Source: Burkholderia sp. WSM2232 (GTDB lineage: Bacteria > Pseudomonadota > Gammaproteobacteria > Burkholderiales > Burkholderiaceae). Taken from it: 64,000 nucleotides of DNA. Where the stretch lies: assembly GCF_000472545.1 (NCBI RefSeq), contig NZ_AWZV01000003.1, positions 192,608 to 256,607 of the forward strand. The letters are read 5' to 3'. Under the pieces are notes generated by a model. The model was not told where the DNA came from. It worked only from the letters and a program-made list of their open reading frames with translations, and did no database searches. Positions 1 to 8,457 of the stretch are shown in pieces. Position 1 is the first letter of the stretch. Each line of letters begins with the position of its first letter. The position numbers were made by a program, and so were the translations under genes.

Positions 1-327
1 TTCCTCAACCGGCAGGACGAAGCACAGGCCATCTGCACGGAGGTCGGCGCGCCGAATCTGAAGGTGCAGTTCGACTGTTACCACTGCCAGATTGTCGAAG
101 GCGATCTGGCAATGAAACTCAGGCGCGATTACGCGGGCATCGGCCACATTCAGATTGCGGGCGTGCCGGAGCGGCACGAGCCTGACACGGGTGAGATCAA
201 CTATCCGTATCTGTTCGAGGTGATCGACTCTCTCGGCTACGACGGCTATATCGGCTGCGAATACCGGCCGCGCGCCGCGACTTCGGCGGGACTCGGCTGG
301 CTCAAGCCCTATCTGAACGCAGCGTGA
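1..327 (+). CDS. Hydroxypyruvate isomerase / 2-oxo-tetronate isomerase, 3' part
   Basis: The reading frame is open from the first base, so the 5' end lies outside the window; 108 residues are visible. The protein belongs to the Hyi/OtnI family of TIM-barrel isomerases, which interconvert hydroxypyruvate and tartronate semialdehyde or isomerise 2-oxo-tetronates. Visible family features are the segment QFDCYHCQI, the [13 protein letters not shown] strand that carries metal- and substrate-binding residues, and the terminal GYIGCEYRP with its conserved glutamate. The next gene, 34 bp downstream on the same strand, is a D-erythronate dehydrogenase. That pairing is typical of C4 sugar-acid (threonate/erythronate) catabolic operons and favours the OtnI role over classical Hyi, though sequence alone does not separate the two. 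Confidence 0.88.
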   Translation, partial: FLNRQDEAQAICTEVGAPNLKVQFDCYHCQIVEGDLAMKLRRDYAGIGHIQIAGVPERHEPDTGEINYPYLFEVIDSLGYDGYIGCEYRPRAATSAGLGWLKPYLNAA

Positions 328-361
328 CAGCAAACGACCAACACGAGGGCACAATCGAATC

Positions 362-1342
362 ATGAAAGTACTGATTACCGGCGGCGCGGGATTTCTTGGC
401 CAGCGCCTCGCACGTGAACTGCTCGCGCGCGGCTCGCTGAAAGACGCGCAAGGCACGCCGCAAGCACTCACGGAACTGGTGTTGCTCGACGTCGTGCAGG
501 CGCACGATTTCGGCGACAGCCGCGTGCGGACCGAAGTGGGCGATATCGCGGAGCGCAGCGTGCTCGAGCGCGTGATCGACGGCGATACGGCAGCCATTTT
601 TCATTTGGCCGCGATTGTCAGCGGCCAGGCCGAAGCGGACTTCGATCTCGGCATGCGCATCAATCTGGACGCATCGCGCCTGTTACTGGATGTATGCCGC
701 CATCGCGGACATCGGCCGCGCGTTGTGTTCACCAGTTCGGTCGCGGTATATGGCGGCAACCTGCCCGAGGTCGTGCAGAACGATACGGCGCTCAATCCGC
801 AGTCGTCTTATGGCGCGCAAAAGGCGATTGCCGAATTGCTGCTCAACGACTACTCGCGGCGCGGGTTTGTCGACGGGCGCGTGCTGCGTCTGCCCACCAT
901 CAGCGTGAGGCCGGGCCGACCCAACGCAGCGGCGTCCTCGTTTGCGAGCGGCATTATCCGCGAGCCGCTGAACGGCGAAGAGGCCGTGTGTCCTGTCGAC
1001 GGCGCGACGCGCCTGTGGCTGCTGTCGCCGCGTCAAGCAATTGAGTGTCTGATCGCAGGACTCGAACTGGACGCCGCCGCGCTCGGCAACCAGCGCGTGC
1101 TGAACCTGCCGGGCATTTCCGTCAGCGTCGACGAAATGGTCGCGGCGCTGCGCGAAGTAGCTGGCGACGAAGTCGCGAAACGCATTGTCTGGCAGCCGGA
1201 CGCGCGCGTGGCAAAAATTGTCGGCAGTTGGCCCGGCCGCTGGGATACCTCGCGCGCCGAGCAGCTCGGCCTGCGCGGCGACCGCAATTTCGCCGACGTG
1301 ATTCGCGGCTATATCGCCGACGAAGGCATTCAGACGCGCTGA
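362..1342 (+). CDS. denD: D-erythronate dehydrogenase (NAD-dependent epimerase/dehydratase family)
   Basis: This 326-residue extended short-chain dehydrogenase probably oxidises D-erythronate to 2-oxo-tetronate with NAD+ in the cytoplasm. The N-terminus carries the Rossmann motif TGGAGFLG (residues 6-13), and the catalytic Y-x-x-x-K is Y150-GAQ-K154 after the SS pair of the active site. The length fits DenD-type enzymes. The ATG follows a weak purine-rich site (GAGGGC). It is probably cotranscribed with the isomerase ending at 327. Assignment to DenD rather than another SDR epimerase rests on overall resemblance and on the isomerase neighbour. Confidence 0.85.
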   Translation: MKVLITGGAGFLGQRLARELLARGSLKDAQGTPQALTELVLLDVVQAHDFGDSRVRTEVGDIAERSVLERVIDGDTAAIFHLAAIVSGQAEADFDLGMRINLDASRLLLDVCRHRGHRPRVVFTSSVAVYGGNLPEVVQNDTALNPQSSYGAQKAIAELLLNDYSRRGFVDGRVLRLPTISVRPGRPNAAASSFASGIIREPLNGEEAVCPVDGATRLWLLSPRQAIECLIAGLELDAAALGNQRVLNLPGISVSVDEMVAALREVAGDEVAKRIVWQPDARVAKIVGSWPGRWDTSRAEQLGLRGDRNFADVIRGYIADEGIQTR

Positions 1343-1479
1343 AAACTTCCCCCAGCCTCGCGCCGCGGCCTTGGTGGACAAGGCGCGCGGCGCGAGCGCT
1401 TCTTTCGTCCGACGCCTTACGGCACTGCCGGCATCTTGCGCGTCTGTCCTGACGTTGCCTGCTCTGGACAAGCGCACGC

Positions 1480-1509
1480 TTGACAACGTTTCCGCCACAC
1501 GCCTATTAT
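1480..1509 (+). promoter_or_regulatory. Sigma-70-type promoter, probably for pcaF
   Basis: A perfect -35 box TTGACA (1480-1485) is separated by 18 bp from the -10 box TATTAT (1504-1509). Transcription would start near 1516, just ahead of the operator-like repeats. The leader to the pcaF ATG would be about 215 nt. Confidence 0.65.
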
Positions 1510-1520
1510 CGAGCCTTGAT

Positions 1521-1554
1521 GTTCGATATACGACCTATTGTTCGTATAAAGAAC
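1521..1554 (+). promoter_or_regulatory. Operator-like repeats of PcaR/PobR type
   Basis: Two similar blocks, GTTCGATATACGAC (1521-1534) and GTTCGTATAAAGAAC (1540-1554), start 19 bp apart and share GTTCG plus TATA. They resemble the GTTCGATAAT core recognised by IclR-family regulators of protocatechuate degradation (PcaR/PcaU/PobR). They lie directly downstream of the promoter start site. The link to PcaR is inference from motif similarity and from the pcaF gene it precedes. Confidence 0.45.
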
Positions 1555-1731
1555 AAATCGCCCGGCGGCGCAAGCGCATCGCTCAGTGTCTTGCGCTAAG
1601 CTGAAACCGTATGAGGCCACCCCTCGTCGAGCCCGTCCGGCCGATGCCCGACTCGTCCGTCCGAAGCGGCGCGTGGCGCGCGCATCCCATGCTGACGACG
1701 CGGCGCAAGCAGCACATCACTGGAGACACAC

Positions 1732-2934
1732 ATGACCGAAGCATTTCTGTGCGACGCGATTCGCACCCCCATTGGCCGCTATGCGGGCTCGCTGTCGTCG
1801 GTTCGTGCCGACGACCTGGGCGCGGTGCCGCTCAAGGCGCTGATGGAGCGCAACCAGAACGTCGACTGGAACGCCGTTGACGACGTGATCTACGGCTGTG
1901 CGAACCAGGCCGGCGAAGACAACCGCAACGTCGCGCGCATGTCGCTGCTGCTGGCCGGCTTGCCGCAAGGCGTGCCAGGCTCGACGGTGAACCGTCTGTG
2001 CGGTTCGGGCATGGACGCGGTCGGCATCGCCGCGCGGGCAATCAAGTCGGGCGAGGCCGCGTTGATGGTGGCGGGCGGCGTGGAAAGCATGAGTCGCGCG
2101 CCGTTCGTAATGGGCAAGGCGGCGAGCGCATTCTCGCGCCAGGCCGACATTTACGACACGACCATTGGCTGGCGCTTCGTCAACCCGTTGATGAAGCAGA
2201 TGTACGGCGTCGACTCGATGCCCGAGACCGGCGAAAACGTGGCCACCGACTACAAGATCAGCCGTGCCGATCAGGACGCATTTGCACTGCGCAGCCAGCA
2301 GAAAGCGGCCCGCGCGCAGAAGGACGGCACGCTCGCGCAGGAAATTGTCGGCGTGACGATCGCGCAGAAGAAGGGCGATCCGATTACCGTGTCGCAAGAC
2401 GAGCATCCGCGTGAAACGAGCCTCGAGGCGCTCGCGAAACTCAAGGGCGTGGTGCGCCCGGATGGCACGGTGACGGCAGGTAACGCGTCGGGCGTCAACG
2501 ACGGCGCGGCCGCGCTCCTGCTCGCCAACGAAGAGACCGCGAAGCGCTTCGGCCTCACGCCGCGCGCCCGCGTGCTGGGCATTGCAACCGCGGGTGTCGC
2601 GCCGCGCGTGATGGGCATGGGTCCGGCGCCGGCCACGCAAAAGCTGCTGGCGCGCCTGAGCATGAGCATCGATCAGTTCGACGTGATCGAGCTGAACGAG
2701 GCGTTTGCCTCGCAAGGCATTGCGGTGCTGCGTACGCTCGGCGTGGCCGACGACGACGCACGCGTCAATCCGAACGGCGGCGCGATTGCACTGGGCCATC
2801 CGCTTGGCATGAGCGGCGCGCGGCTCGTGACTACGGCGATGTATCAATTGCAGCGCACGCAAGGGCGCTTTGCGCTGTGCACTATGTGCATTGGCGTGGG
2901 ACAGGGCATCGCGATCGCCATCGAACGCGTTTAA
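1732..2934 (+). CDS. pcaF: 3-oxoadipyl-CoA thiolase
   Basis: This 400-residue thiolase performs the last step of the beta-ketoadipate pathway: 3-oxoadipyl-CoA plus CoA gives succinyl-CoA and acetyl-CoA. The N-terminus ([13 protein letters not shown], then [10 protein letters not shown]) is characteristic of PcaF rather than generic acetyl-CoA acetyltransferases. The catalytic set is complete: acyl-accepting C90 in [10 protein letters not shown]356 in [11 protein letters not shown] and C386 in [16 protein letters not shown] ribosome binding site lies 9 bp before the ATG. It is monocistronic here, with its own promoter at 1480 and a strong terminator at 2994. No other pca genes are in the window. 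Confidence 0.95.
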   Translation: MTEAFLCDAIRTPIGRYAGSLSSVRADDLGAVPLKALMERNQNVDWNAVDDVIYGCANQAGEDNRNVARMSLLLAGLPQGVPGSTVNRLCGSGMDAVGIAARAIKSGEAALMVAGGVESMSRAPFVMGKAASAFSRQADIYDTTIGWRFVNPLMKQMYGVDSMPETGENVATDYKISRADQDAFALRSQQKAARAQKDGTLAQEIVGVTIAQKKGDPITVSQDEHPRETSLEALAKLKGVVRPDGTVTAGNASGVNDGAAALLLANEETAKRFGLTPRARVLGIATAGVAPRVMGMGPAPATQKLLARLSMSIDQFDVIELNEAFASQGIAVLRTLGVADDDARVNPNGGAIALGHPLGMSGARLVTTAMYQLQRTQGRFALCTMCIGVGQGIAIAIERV

Positions 2935-2993
2935 GAGTGCCCCGCAGATGCGGTTGAATGCATCTGCATACGGCGTCATGCAATACAACGGGC

Positions 2994-3033
2994 AACAGCC
3001 TCTTCGCGAAAGCGAAGAGGCTGTTTGTTTTTT
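2994..3033 (+). terminator. Rho-independent terminator of pcaF
   Basis: A perfect 14-bp stem, AACAGCCTCTTCGC (2994-3007) with GCGAAGAGGCTGTT (3012-3025), closes a GAAA tetraloop. It is followed by TGTTTTTT. It lies 60 bp after the pcaF stop. Confidence 0.93.
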
Positions 3034-3220
3034 GCGCTGCCCTGATTCGATCAACGCGGTAGAACTACTCAATCCGCATGCGACGATGCGCGGGATTGGC
3101 ACGCCTCACCAGACATGTAGAATTAAGCGCCTTACCTTTATTCAAGCGTCCTCAATAAGTGCAGGTTCGGCGTAATGCGAGTCTGCACTCATACACGGCG
3201 ACTCATCAAGGAGAGCGTAA

Positions 3221-3817
3221 ATGAAGGCAGCGACAATTGGAGCAGCATGGGTGACAGCGGTGCTCGCCACGGCCCAGCCCGCATGGGCGCAAGATTCGCT
3301 GGCCAGCGCCGCGCAAGGCGTTGTCGGCGCAGTCGAGCCGGTACATATGAAGGCGACGATTGTGGGCATCGATCCGGGAAGCCGCGCGCTGACGCTGAAA
3401 GGCGAGGGCGGCAACGTGGTGATCGTGCTCGTGGGCCAGCAAGTTGCCGGTTTCGATCAGCTCAAAGTGGGCGACCGTGTTGATGCGCTTTATAAGAATG
3501 CACTGCTCGTAAAGGCCGAGCGTGTCACCGGCAAGAGTAAGGGCGTTCGCGAGCGGGTCGATACGCAGACATACACGCCGGCCTCCGGTGGTTTTGAATC
3601 GGCGCGCCAGGTCGAAGTGCTGGCCACCGTGCAGAAAATCGACCGCAAGCGGCGCCTCGTCACCCTGCGCGGCGCGTACCAGACGCAGACGCTCGAAGCA
3701 GGTCCGCAAGTCGACCTTAGCGGCGTGAAGGTAGGCGACACGATCCACGCGGTCTTCGTTTCCGCTGCGGCCGTGCAGATCACACCGCAAGCGGCGGCGC
3801 AAGGCGCGGCTCAGTAG
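3221..3817 (+). CDS. Exported protein with two related beta-rich repeats, function unknown
   Basis: This 198-residue protein has a clear Sec signal peptide with cleavage probably after AWA-Q (about residue 24). The ATG follows a strong AAGGAG site 9 bp upstream. The mature part has two similar halves: about residues 40-95 (VEPVHMKATIVGID ... LKVGDRVDALY) and about 128-180 (EVLATVQKIDRKRRLVTL ... VKVGDTIHAVF). Both halves carry the pattern xATVxxID...R.VTL.G...VKVGD.I.A.., which suggests a duplicated small beta-barrel or OB-like fold in the periplasm. I do not recognise a named family or a catalytic motif. It stands alone between pcaF and a convergent DUF2917 gene. Confidence 0.8.
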   Translation: MKAATIGAAWVTAVLATAQPAWAQDSLASAAQGVVGAVEPVHMKATIVGIDPGSRALTLKGEGGNVVIVLVGQQVAGFDQLKVGDRVDALYKNALLVKAERVTGKSKGVRERVDTQTYTPASGGFESARQVEVLATVQKIDRKRRLVTLRGAYQTQTLEAGPQVDLSGVKVGDTIHAVFVSAAAVQITPQAAAQGAAQ

Positions 3818-3830
3818 GGCACCGTTCGCT

Positions 3831-3874
3831 TCCACGGCGCGATCGCCTTGCTTGCCGCCGCGCCGTGGATTTCG
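3831..3874. terminator. Possible bidirectional terminator between convergent genes
   Basis: An 11-bp perfect stem (TCCACGGCGCG at 3831-3841 with its complement at 3859-3869) has a 17-nt loop and is followed by TTTCGTT. It sits between the plus-strand gene ending at 3817 and the minus-strand gene ending at 3938. The U-tract is short. Confidence 0.45.
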
Positions 3875-3937
3875 TTCATGAGTTCGCAGGGCATGCGACG
3901 AGAAACCCGTTACATGCCCTTGGGCGGTTGACAACTC

Positions 3938-4315
3938 TCAACGCGGCGCCGGTGGTCCGAGGCTCAGGGACGCGAGCCGGCTCAAGCAACGCCTGAAAAA
4001 GCCTGGCGCGGGCAACAGGTAAGTCAACGAGACATGCGCGGTGCGCTCGCCGTCCGTGCTCAACCAGATGCGTTCGCCGCGCTGCAGGCTGATTGTCTGA
4101 CCCGGCACGAGCCAGTGATCATATGGCGAGCTGATGCGTGTGAGCCAAAGACGCGCACCGTTCACCGCCAGCGTGCTGTCCGCCTCGACGCGCCAGGTCA
4201 GCGTCGCGCCAGACGCGACGGGGAAATGCACCACCACCTTTGGTAGACGCCCGTTTTGCGGATACGCAAACAGAGGTGCTTCGTCGTCCATGCACTGCGG
4301 GCTTGCCTGATCCAT
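3938..4315 (-). CDS. DUF2917 domain protein
   Basis: This small protein of about 125 residues has the DUF2917 pattern: a beta-rich stretch with GATLTWRVEADSTLAV, then GARLWLTRISSPYDHWLVPG and QRGERIWLSTDG. The family is common in Burkholderiales and its biochemical role is unknown; the fold looks cupin-like or beta-sandwich. I chose the second of two adjacent ATGs (4315) because a GGAGAG ribosome binding site lies 6 bp upstream of it. An in-frame ATG at 4354 would overlap the tail of a terminator-like hairpin and is less likely. That hairpin (4350-4390) lies immediately upstream on the same strand and may attenuate this gene. Confidence 0.82.
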   Translation of the reverse strand: MDQASPQCMDDEAPLFAYPQNGRLPKVVVHFPVASGATLTWRVEADSTLAVNGARLWLTRISSPYDHWLVPGQTISLQRGERIWLSTDGERTAHVSLTYLLPAPGFFRRCLSRLASLSLGPPAPR

Positions 4316-4349
4316 CATGCTCTCCGATATGAGCCGGCTGGCGGAGGCG

Positions 4350-4390
4350 CCCACAAAACAAAAGGCCCCTTCCGTTACCGGCGGGGCCTT
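4350..4390 (-). terminator. Rho-independent terminator or attenuator just upstream of the DUF2917 gene
   Basis: On the minus strand an 8-bp stem AAGGCCCC/GGGGCCTT (4390-4383 and 4369-4362) is followed by TTTTGTTTTG. The tail ends about 30 bp before the DUF2917 start codon. The transcript it ends must start further right, since no gene ends there. It is therefore a leader attenuator or the 3' end of a small RNA. A weak promoter-like TTGACG (minus strand, near 4502-4497) could start such a transcript. Confidence 0.6.
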
Positions 4391-4805
4391 GGGGGTCTTG
4401 TTTTACAGACTCAGACTGCTAACGCGCACATGCTCCCATAGGCCAGCCGATCAAGGCTCGCTTCGGGTGATTAATCGCTACGGCGATGGAGGTGTGCGTC
4501 AACATGAATTGAGTGTGCCGTTTTGCCGCACACCTTGTCAACAGAATTCAGACGCTGTTTTTCCGTAGCTGTGGCGCCGGGCGCTTTGCTCGCGCAGAGA
4601 TCCGCACCCTGCGCGTTCCCCCGCAACAAACCATGTCGGTTTATGTCACGGCACCTGACAATCGCTCGCGAAGTCTTATCCAGAAAGCTTCTTTCGCGGT
4701 GAAATAGCGCGACATATCTTCGCTGATGATTGTTACGGCGCGTCCTTCTATAGTCCATTCATCGCCACGCAGCGCAGCAGGTGGCCCGAATCGAAAGGAC
4801 ATACC
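4391..4805. other. Intergenic region
   Basis: No gene is visible. The left part could be transcribed on the minus strand into the hairpin at 4350-4390. The right part is the likely upstream region of the broken gene beginning at 4806, with AAAGGA as its ribosome binding site. Confidence 0.4.
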
Positions 4806-5119
4806 GTGAAACTCAATCCTTCGCAGTCCCAGCCATCGGTGCGCACCGCGCGGCCGTCACCTCGTTGGGCGCGCAGCGCGCGCTGCGCAAGCTCGTGCTC
4901 GGTGCGGGCGCAGCGATGCTCGCCTTCGGCAGCGCGTCCGCATTTGCCTGGTCGCAGCACGGCACCGCTTACACGTCGCGCGGTGTCTATTACTAAGGCC
5001 ATGTCGGCTCTTGTGGCGGCGGCAGTTGTTCGCATGCGGGAGGCGTCGTCGGTCCCTACGACGGTCTCGCGACGAACACCGGCACGCTCACGCGCTCACG
5101 CGCCCACGCGCTCACGCCG
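4806..5119 (+). pseudogene. Broken gene for a small glycine-rich exported protein
   Basis: A GTG at 4806 follows a good AAAGGA site and starts a plausible N-terminus (KLNPSQSQPS). The signal-peptide-like stretch LRKLVLGAGAAMLAFG..AFA, however, is in another frame (the frame passing 4781-4996). That frame then reads WSQHGTAYTSRGVYY, meets TAA at 4994-4996, and continues past it as GHVGSCGGGSCSHAGGVVGP. The last segment is typical of small glycine-rich secreted proteins of Burkholderiaceae. One frameshift and one in-frame stop are therefore needed to explain the coding signal. The 3' end runs up to the convergent kinase gene. The family assignment is inference; the frame break is seen directly. 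Confidence 0.5.
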
Positions 5120-6340
5120 CTACGACGGCTCCGCCGCGAGCGTCAACGGAAAGCGGATCGTGAAACTGGTGCCCACGCCCTCGCGCGACGCGAAGTCGAT
5201 GTGTCCGCCCAGCACGCGGCACAGTTCTTTCACGATGGCGAGTCCGAGCCCCGTGCCAGGAATATTCTCGTCGGCGGCGCGCTCGAATTCATGGAACACG
5301 CGGTCCGCATCCGCCGGCGCGATGCCCACGCCGGTATCCGACACGCGGATGGACCAATGTTCCGGACCGGCCATGGCGAAGTGCAGGTCGACCCGGCCCG
5401 ATTGCGTGTACTTGATTGCGTTCGAAAGCAGATTCACGGCGATCTGCTTGAGCTTCAAACGGTTCGACGTTACCGCAGAAAGCGCGGGATCGAACGCGGT
5501 GCGCAACGTCAGTCCCTTCGCCTCGATAGAGAGCCGCGACGACGCCACGAGTTCCTCGTAGAGCTCACGCAGATCGACCTGTTCGAGCGTGAGCGGTGCG
5601 CCGTCGCCGAGTACCACGGAGTACTCGACCATCTGCTCGACGAGCGCTTTCATGTCCTCCGCCTGCCGGTTGGCGAGCGTCAACGCGGTGTCGGCTTTCG
5701 CGGGCGCGCGAGCAATGAGTTGCAGCGCCATCGAAAACGCATTCAAAAAGTTTCGCAGATCATGAACCACGCTGCGCGTGATGTGCATGCGCGACTCGTA
5801 CAATTCGCCGACAAGCCGCTGCTTCAGCTTCAACTCATGATTGGCGCGCTCGAGCCGTCCCGTGTATTCGTCGATCTTGCGGTCGCGTTCGCTGACCACT
5901 TCCCTGATCGACGTCAGCGTGACCACGCTGAGCGTTTCCGCAATCATGCGGCGCGCGCGTCTTTCGTGGCGGCGCGTGAACGCGTTGTCGCGCGCAGCAT
6001 AAGTGTCGAGCGCGTCGGCAAGCACCTGGTGGAAAAGATCCAGCTCGCGCACGAGTTCTTCGATGCGGTAGCCCTGGCGCCAGCGCACCATGCCATGCTT
6101 GCGCGCATCGCGTTCGATGTCGGGTTCGACGCGTTCCAGGTCTTCGACATCGAGCGCCGAGCACAAGCCCTCGAGAATTTCCGGCAGATGGTCGGCGAGT
6201 TGCTGGTAAGTGAGCTTGTCGGCTTCCACGAGGTCTACGTCGCCAAAAACCGCGTCCATCCATTGCTCGGTCAATTGAACCCGCTCGGCACGAACAAAAT
6301 CGGCGAAGTTGCGAAGCGGGCTTACGCGTGTCTCATTCAT
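5120..6340 (-). CDS. Cytoplasmic sensor histidine kinase with RsbRD-like N-terminus
   Basis: This 406-residue kinase has no transmembrane segment. Residues 1-150 resemble the RsbT co-antagonist/RsbRD N-terminal helical domain (FVRAERVQLTEQW, later GMVRWRQGYRIEELVREL). They are followed by a coiled coil (about 150-185). The phosphoacceptor is H193 in VVHDLRNFLNAF. The ATPase domain has the N box LLSNAIKYT, G1 box DTGVGIAPAD and G2 box GTGLGLAIVKEL, so it should be active. No response regulator is adjacent; the gene is an orphan, lying downstream of a LysR gene in the same orientation. The ATG has no obvious ribosome binding site, so the start is less certain than the frame. Confidence 0.9.
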   Translation of the reverse strand: MNETRVSPLRNFADFVRAERVQLTEQWMDAVFGDVDLVEADKLTYQQLADHLPEILEGLCSALDVEDLERVEPDIERDARKHGMVRWRQGYRIEELVRELDLFHQVLADALDTYAARDNAFTRRHERRARRMIAETLSVVTLTSIREVVSERDRKIDEYTGRLERANHELKLKQRLVGELYESRMHITRSVVHDLRNFLNAFSMALQLIARAPAKADTALTLANRQAEDMKALVEQMVEYSVVLGDGAPLTLEQVDLRELYEELVASSRLSIEAKGLTLRTAFDPALSAVTSNRLKLKQIAVNLLSNAIKYTQSGRVDLHFAMAGPEHWSIRVSDTGVGIAPADADRVFHEFERAADENIPGTGLGLAIVKELCRVLGGHIDFASREGVGTSFTIRFPLTLAAEPS

Positions 6341-6446
6341 AGTAGCGCGGTGGATGAAGTTTCGGAATTGTGCGCGTGCCCATAAAACGGCAATTCATTA
6401 TCACCGCAAATCGACGGCGTGGCGTCGAATTTGCGGACTGGCGAGG

Positions 6447-7343
6447 TCATCCGTTGCGCTCTTTCACGAAATCGATGAACGCGCGCAGCGGCGCGGGCAC
6501 GTGACGGTGGCCGGGGTAGTAAAGAAACGGGCCGGAAAAACGTTGCCACCACGGCTCCAGTATTGGCTCGAGGGCCCCGCTGTCGAGATGTGGGCGGAGT
6601 ATGTCTTCGAACAGTTGGATCACGCCCACGCCCGCGACGGCCGCTTCGATCAGCAGTTCCATCGCGGCGCCCGGCCGCACGACGAGAGGCCCCGACGGAT
6701 CGACTTGCACCACTTCGCCGTCGCGTTCGAAGTACCAGGTCGGCGTCGCGCCGCCGCCGAATTGAACGCGCACGCAAGCATGCGCGAGCAGCTCGCGCGG
6801 ATGTTGCGGGCGTCCGCGAGCGTCGAGGTAGCCGGGCGCGGCGGCGGTCGCGAAGCGCTCCACGCGCGGGCCGATCGGCACGGCGATCATGTCTTTCTCG
6901 AGCCGTTCGTCGTAGCGGATGCCGGCGTCGCAGCCTATGGACAGCACGTCGACAAAGCCGTCCTCGACGAGCACTTCGACGCGAATGTCTGGATAGGCCT
7001 TCAGAAACGGCGCGATGATACCCGGCAGCACGATGCGCGCGGCGCTTGCCGGTACGTTCAGTTTGAGCGTGCCGCTCGGTTGCTCGCGGAATACGTTGAG
7101 CACGTCGAGCGCCGCTTCCATTTCGCTGAAGAGCGGAGTCAGTTTTTCCAGCAGACGCAGTCCCGCTTCGGTGGGCGCGACGCTGCGCGTCGTGCGGTTC
7201 AGCAGGCGCAAACCGAGCCGGGTTTCCAGCCGGCGCACGGCGACGCTCAGGCTCGACGCGGAAACGCCGCTGCTGCGCGCCGCGTCGCGAAAGCCGCCCG
7301 CGCGCGCAACGGAAATGAAGGCCGTGAGGTCGTTTAATTCCAT
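6447..7343 (-). CDS. LysR-family transcriptional regulator
   Basis: This 298-residue LysR regulator has an N-terminal winged HTH (AFISVARAGGFRDAARSSG followed by SASSLSVAVRRLETRLG) and the usual effector-binding domain (about 90-298). It belongs to the large subgroup with the NRTTRSVAPTEAG linker. It is divergent from an aldo/keto reductase gene, with about 110 bp between the start codons and a palindromic operator candidate at 7356-7373. The usual expectation is that it controls that reductase and itself. The inducer is unknown. Confidence 0.94.
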   Translation of the reverse strand: MELNDLTAFISVARAGGFRDAARSSGVSASSLSVAVRRLETRLGLRLLNRTTRSVAPTEAGLRLLEKLTPLFSEMEAALDVLNVFREQPSGTLKLNVPASAARIVLPGIIAPFLKAYPDIRVEVLVEDGFVDVLSIGCDAGIRYDERLEKDMIAVPIGPRVERFATAAAPGYLDARGRPQHPRELLAHACVRVQFGGGATPTWYFERDGEVVQVDPSGPLVVRPGAAMELLIEAAVAGVGVIQLFEDILRPHLDSGALEPILEPWWQRFSGPFLYYPGHRHVPAPLRAFIDFVKERNG

Positions 7344-7355
7344 AGCTCTCTTGAC

Positions 7356-7373
7356 TGTTCGAAAATTTGAACA
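7356..7373. promoter_or_regulatory. Candidate LysR operator
   Basis: The inverted repeat TGTTC-N8-GAACA with an AT-rich centre lies 13 bp upstream of the regulator start, in the divergent intergenic region. The position and the AT-rich dyad fit a LysR-type site. Binding is not shown. Confidence 0.45.
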
Positions 7374-7453
7374 ACCCGTGCACGTTAGTCCTCTTTATTG
7401 AACGATGCAATCCCGGCCATACTGGGCTTGGTCTTAACAGCAAGGAGAGCAAC

Positions 7454-8335
7454 ATGCCGAATCCGAACATCACCCAGACTTTTCCTCTCGCCGGGCGCCC
7501 GGTTCGGCGCATGGGCTACGGCGCAATGCAACTCGCGGGACCCGGCGTATTCGGCCCGCCGAAGGACCGCAACGCCGCGCTTGCCGTGCTGCGCGAAGCG
7601 GTGTCGCAAGGCGTCAATCACATCGACACAAGCGACTTTTACGGCCCGCACATTACCAACCAGCTGATTCGTGAGGCGTTGCACCCGTACCCCGCCGATC
7701 TCGTGCTCGTCACCAAGCTGGGCGCGGTGCGCGGCAGCGACGGTGCGTGGCTGCCCGCGCAGGCGCCCGAGGATCTGGAGCGCGGCGTCCACGACAACCT
7801 GCGCAACCTCGGCCTCGACGCGCTGGAGGTCGTCAACTTGCGGCTGATGGGCGACGTGCATGCGCCTCGCGAAGGCTCCATCGAAAAGCAGGTCACTGCG
7901 CTTGCCGAGCTCCAGCAACGCGGCTTGATTCGCCACATCGGCCTGAGCAATGCGACCTCTGCGCAGATTGCCGAGGCGCAGCGCATCACGAAGATCGTTT
8001 GTGTGCAGAACCACTACAACCTCGTGCACCGCGCCGACGACTCGCTGATCGACGACCTCGCAGCTAAGGGCATTGCCTATGTGCCGTTTTTTCCACTTGG
8101 CGGCTTCACGCCGATCCAGTCTTCGACGCTTACTGACATTGCGCAAACCCTCGGCGCCACGCCGATGCAAGTGGCGCTCGCGTGGCTGCTGCAGCGCGCG
8201 CCGAATATTCTGTTGATTCCGGGGACGTCATCGGTCGAGCACTTGCGTGAGAATCTCGCGGCGGCAAGGCTCGAGCTGAGCGGCGAGATCCTCGCGCGAC
8301 TGGACGCGGTTGGGCGTGCCGACGCTCAGGCATGA
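7454..8335 (+). CDS. Aldo/keto reductase
   Basis: This 293-residue NADPH-type aldo/keto reductase has the catalytic tetrad within DTSDFYGPH (Asp, Tyr), VTKLG (Lys) and the later strand of the barrel. The motif GLSNATSAQIAEA and the C-terminal cofactor loop LIPGTSSVEHLRENLAA are typical of the superfamily. The N-terminus (LAGRPVRRMGYGAMQLAGPGVFG) resembles the YdbC-like or pyridoxal-reductase-like branch. The ATG at 7454 follows an AAGGAG site, so the in-frame codons upstream are not used. It is divergent from the LysR gene at 6447-7343. The physiological substrate is unknown. Confidence 0.92.
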   Translation: MPNPNITQTFPLAGRPVRRMGYGAMQLAGPGVFGPPKDRNAALAVLREAVSQGVNHIDTSDFYGPHITNQLIREALHPYPADLVLVTKLGAVRGSDGAWLPAQAPEDLERGVHDNLRNLGLDALEVVNLRLMGDVHAPREGSIEKQVTALAELQQRGLIRHIGLSNATSAQIAEAQRITKIVCVQNHYNLVHRADDSLIDDLAAKGIAYVPFFPLGGFTPIQSSTLTDIAQTLGATPMQVALAWLLQRAPNILLIPGTSSVEHLRENLAAARLELSGEILARLDAVGRADAQA

Positions 8336-8457
8336 CGCTCGGGCGAGGCACGCAAGGAGGCCCGCAAGGCGACATGCGAGCCGCACACATGCCCGCACAT
8401 AAGCAGGCGCGCATGCAGAGGCTCAGGCCCGCCGTCGGATCGGCCCGGCATGACGCC

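Larger units (their letters stand above)
1343..1731. other. Intergenic region before pcaF
   Basis: This 389-bp stretch has no convincing gene. It contains a strong sigma-70-like promoter (1480-1509) followed by paired operator-like repeats (1521-1554), then about 215 bp of probable leader. The leader ends in a good ribosome binding site (GGAGA) just before the pcaF start. Confidence 0.6.

Noticed and set aside
1717..3102. 461-codon minus-strand frame over pcaF
   Set aside because: It lies opposite a thiolase with a complete catalytic set and has the composition of a reversed coding strand.
4720..4770. Promoter for the broken gene using TTGTTA and TATAGT
   Set aside because: The two boxes are only 13 bp apart, too close for sigma-70.
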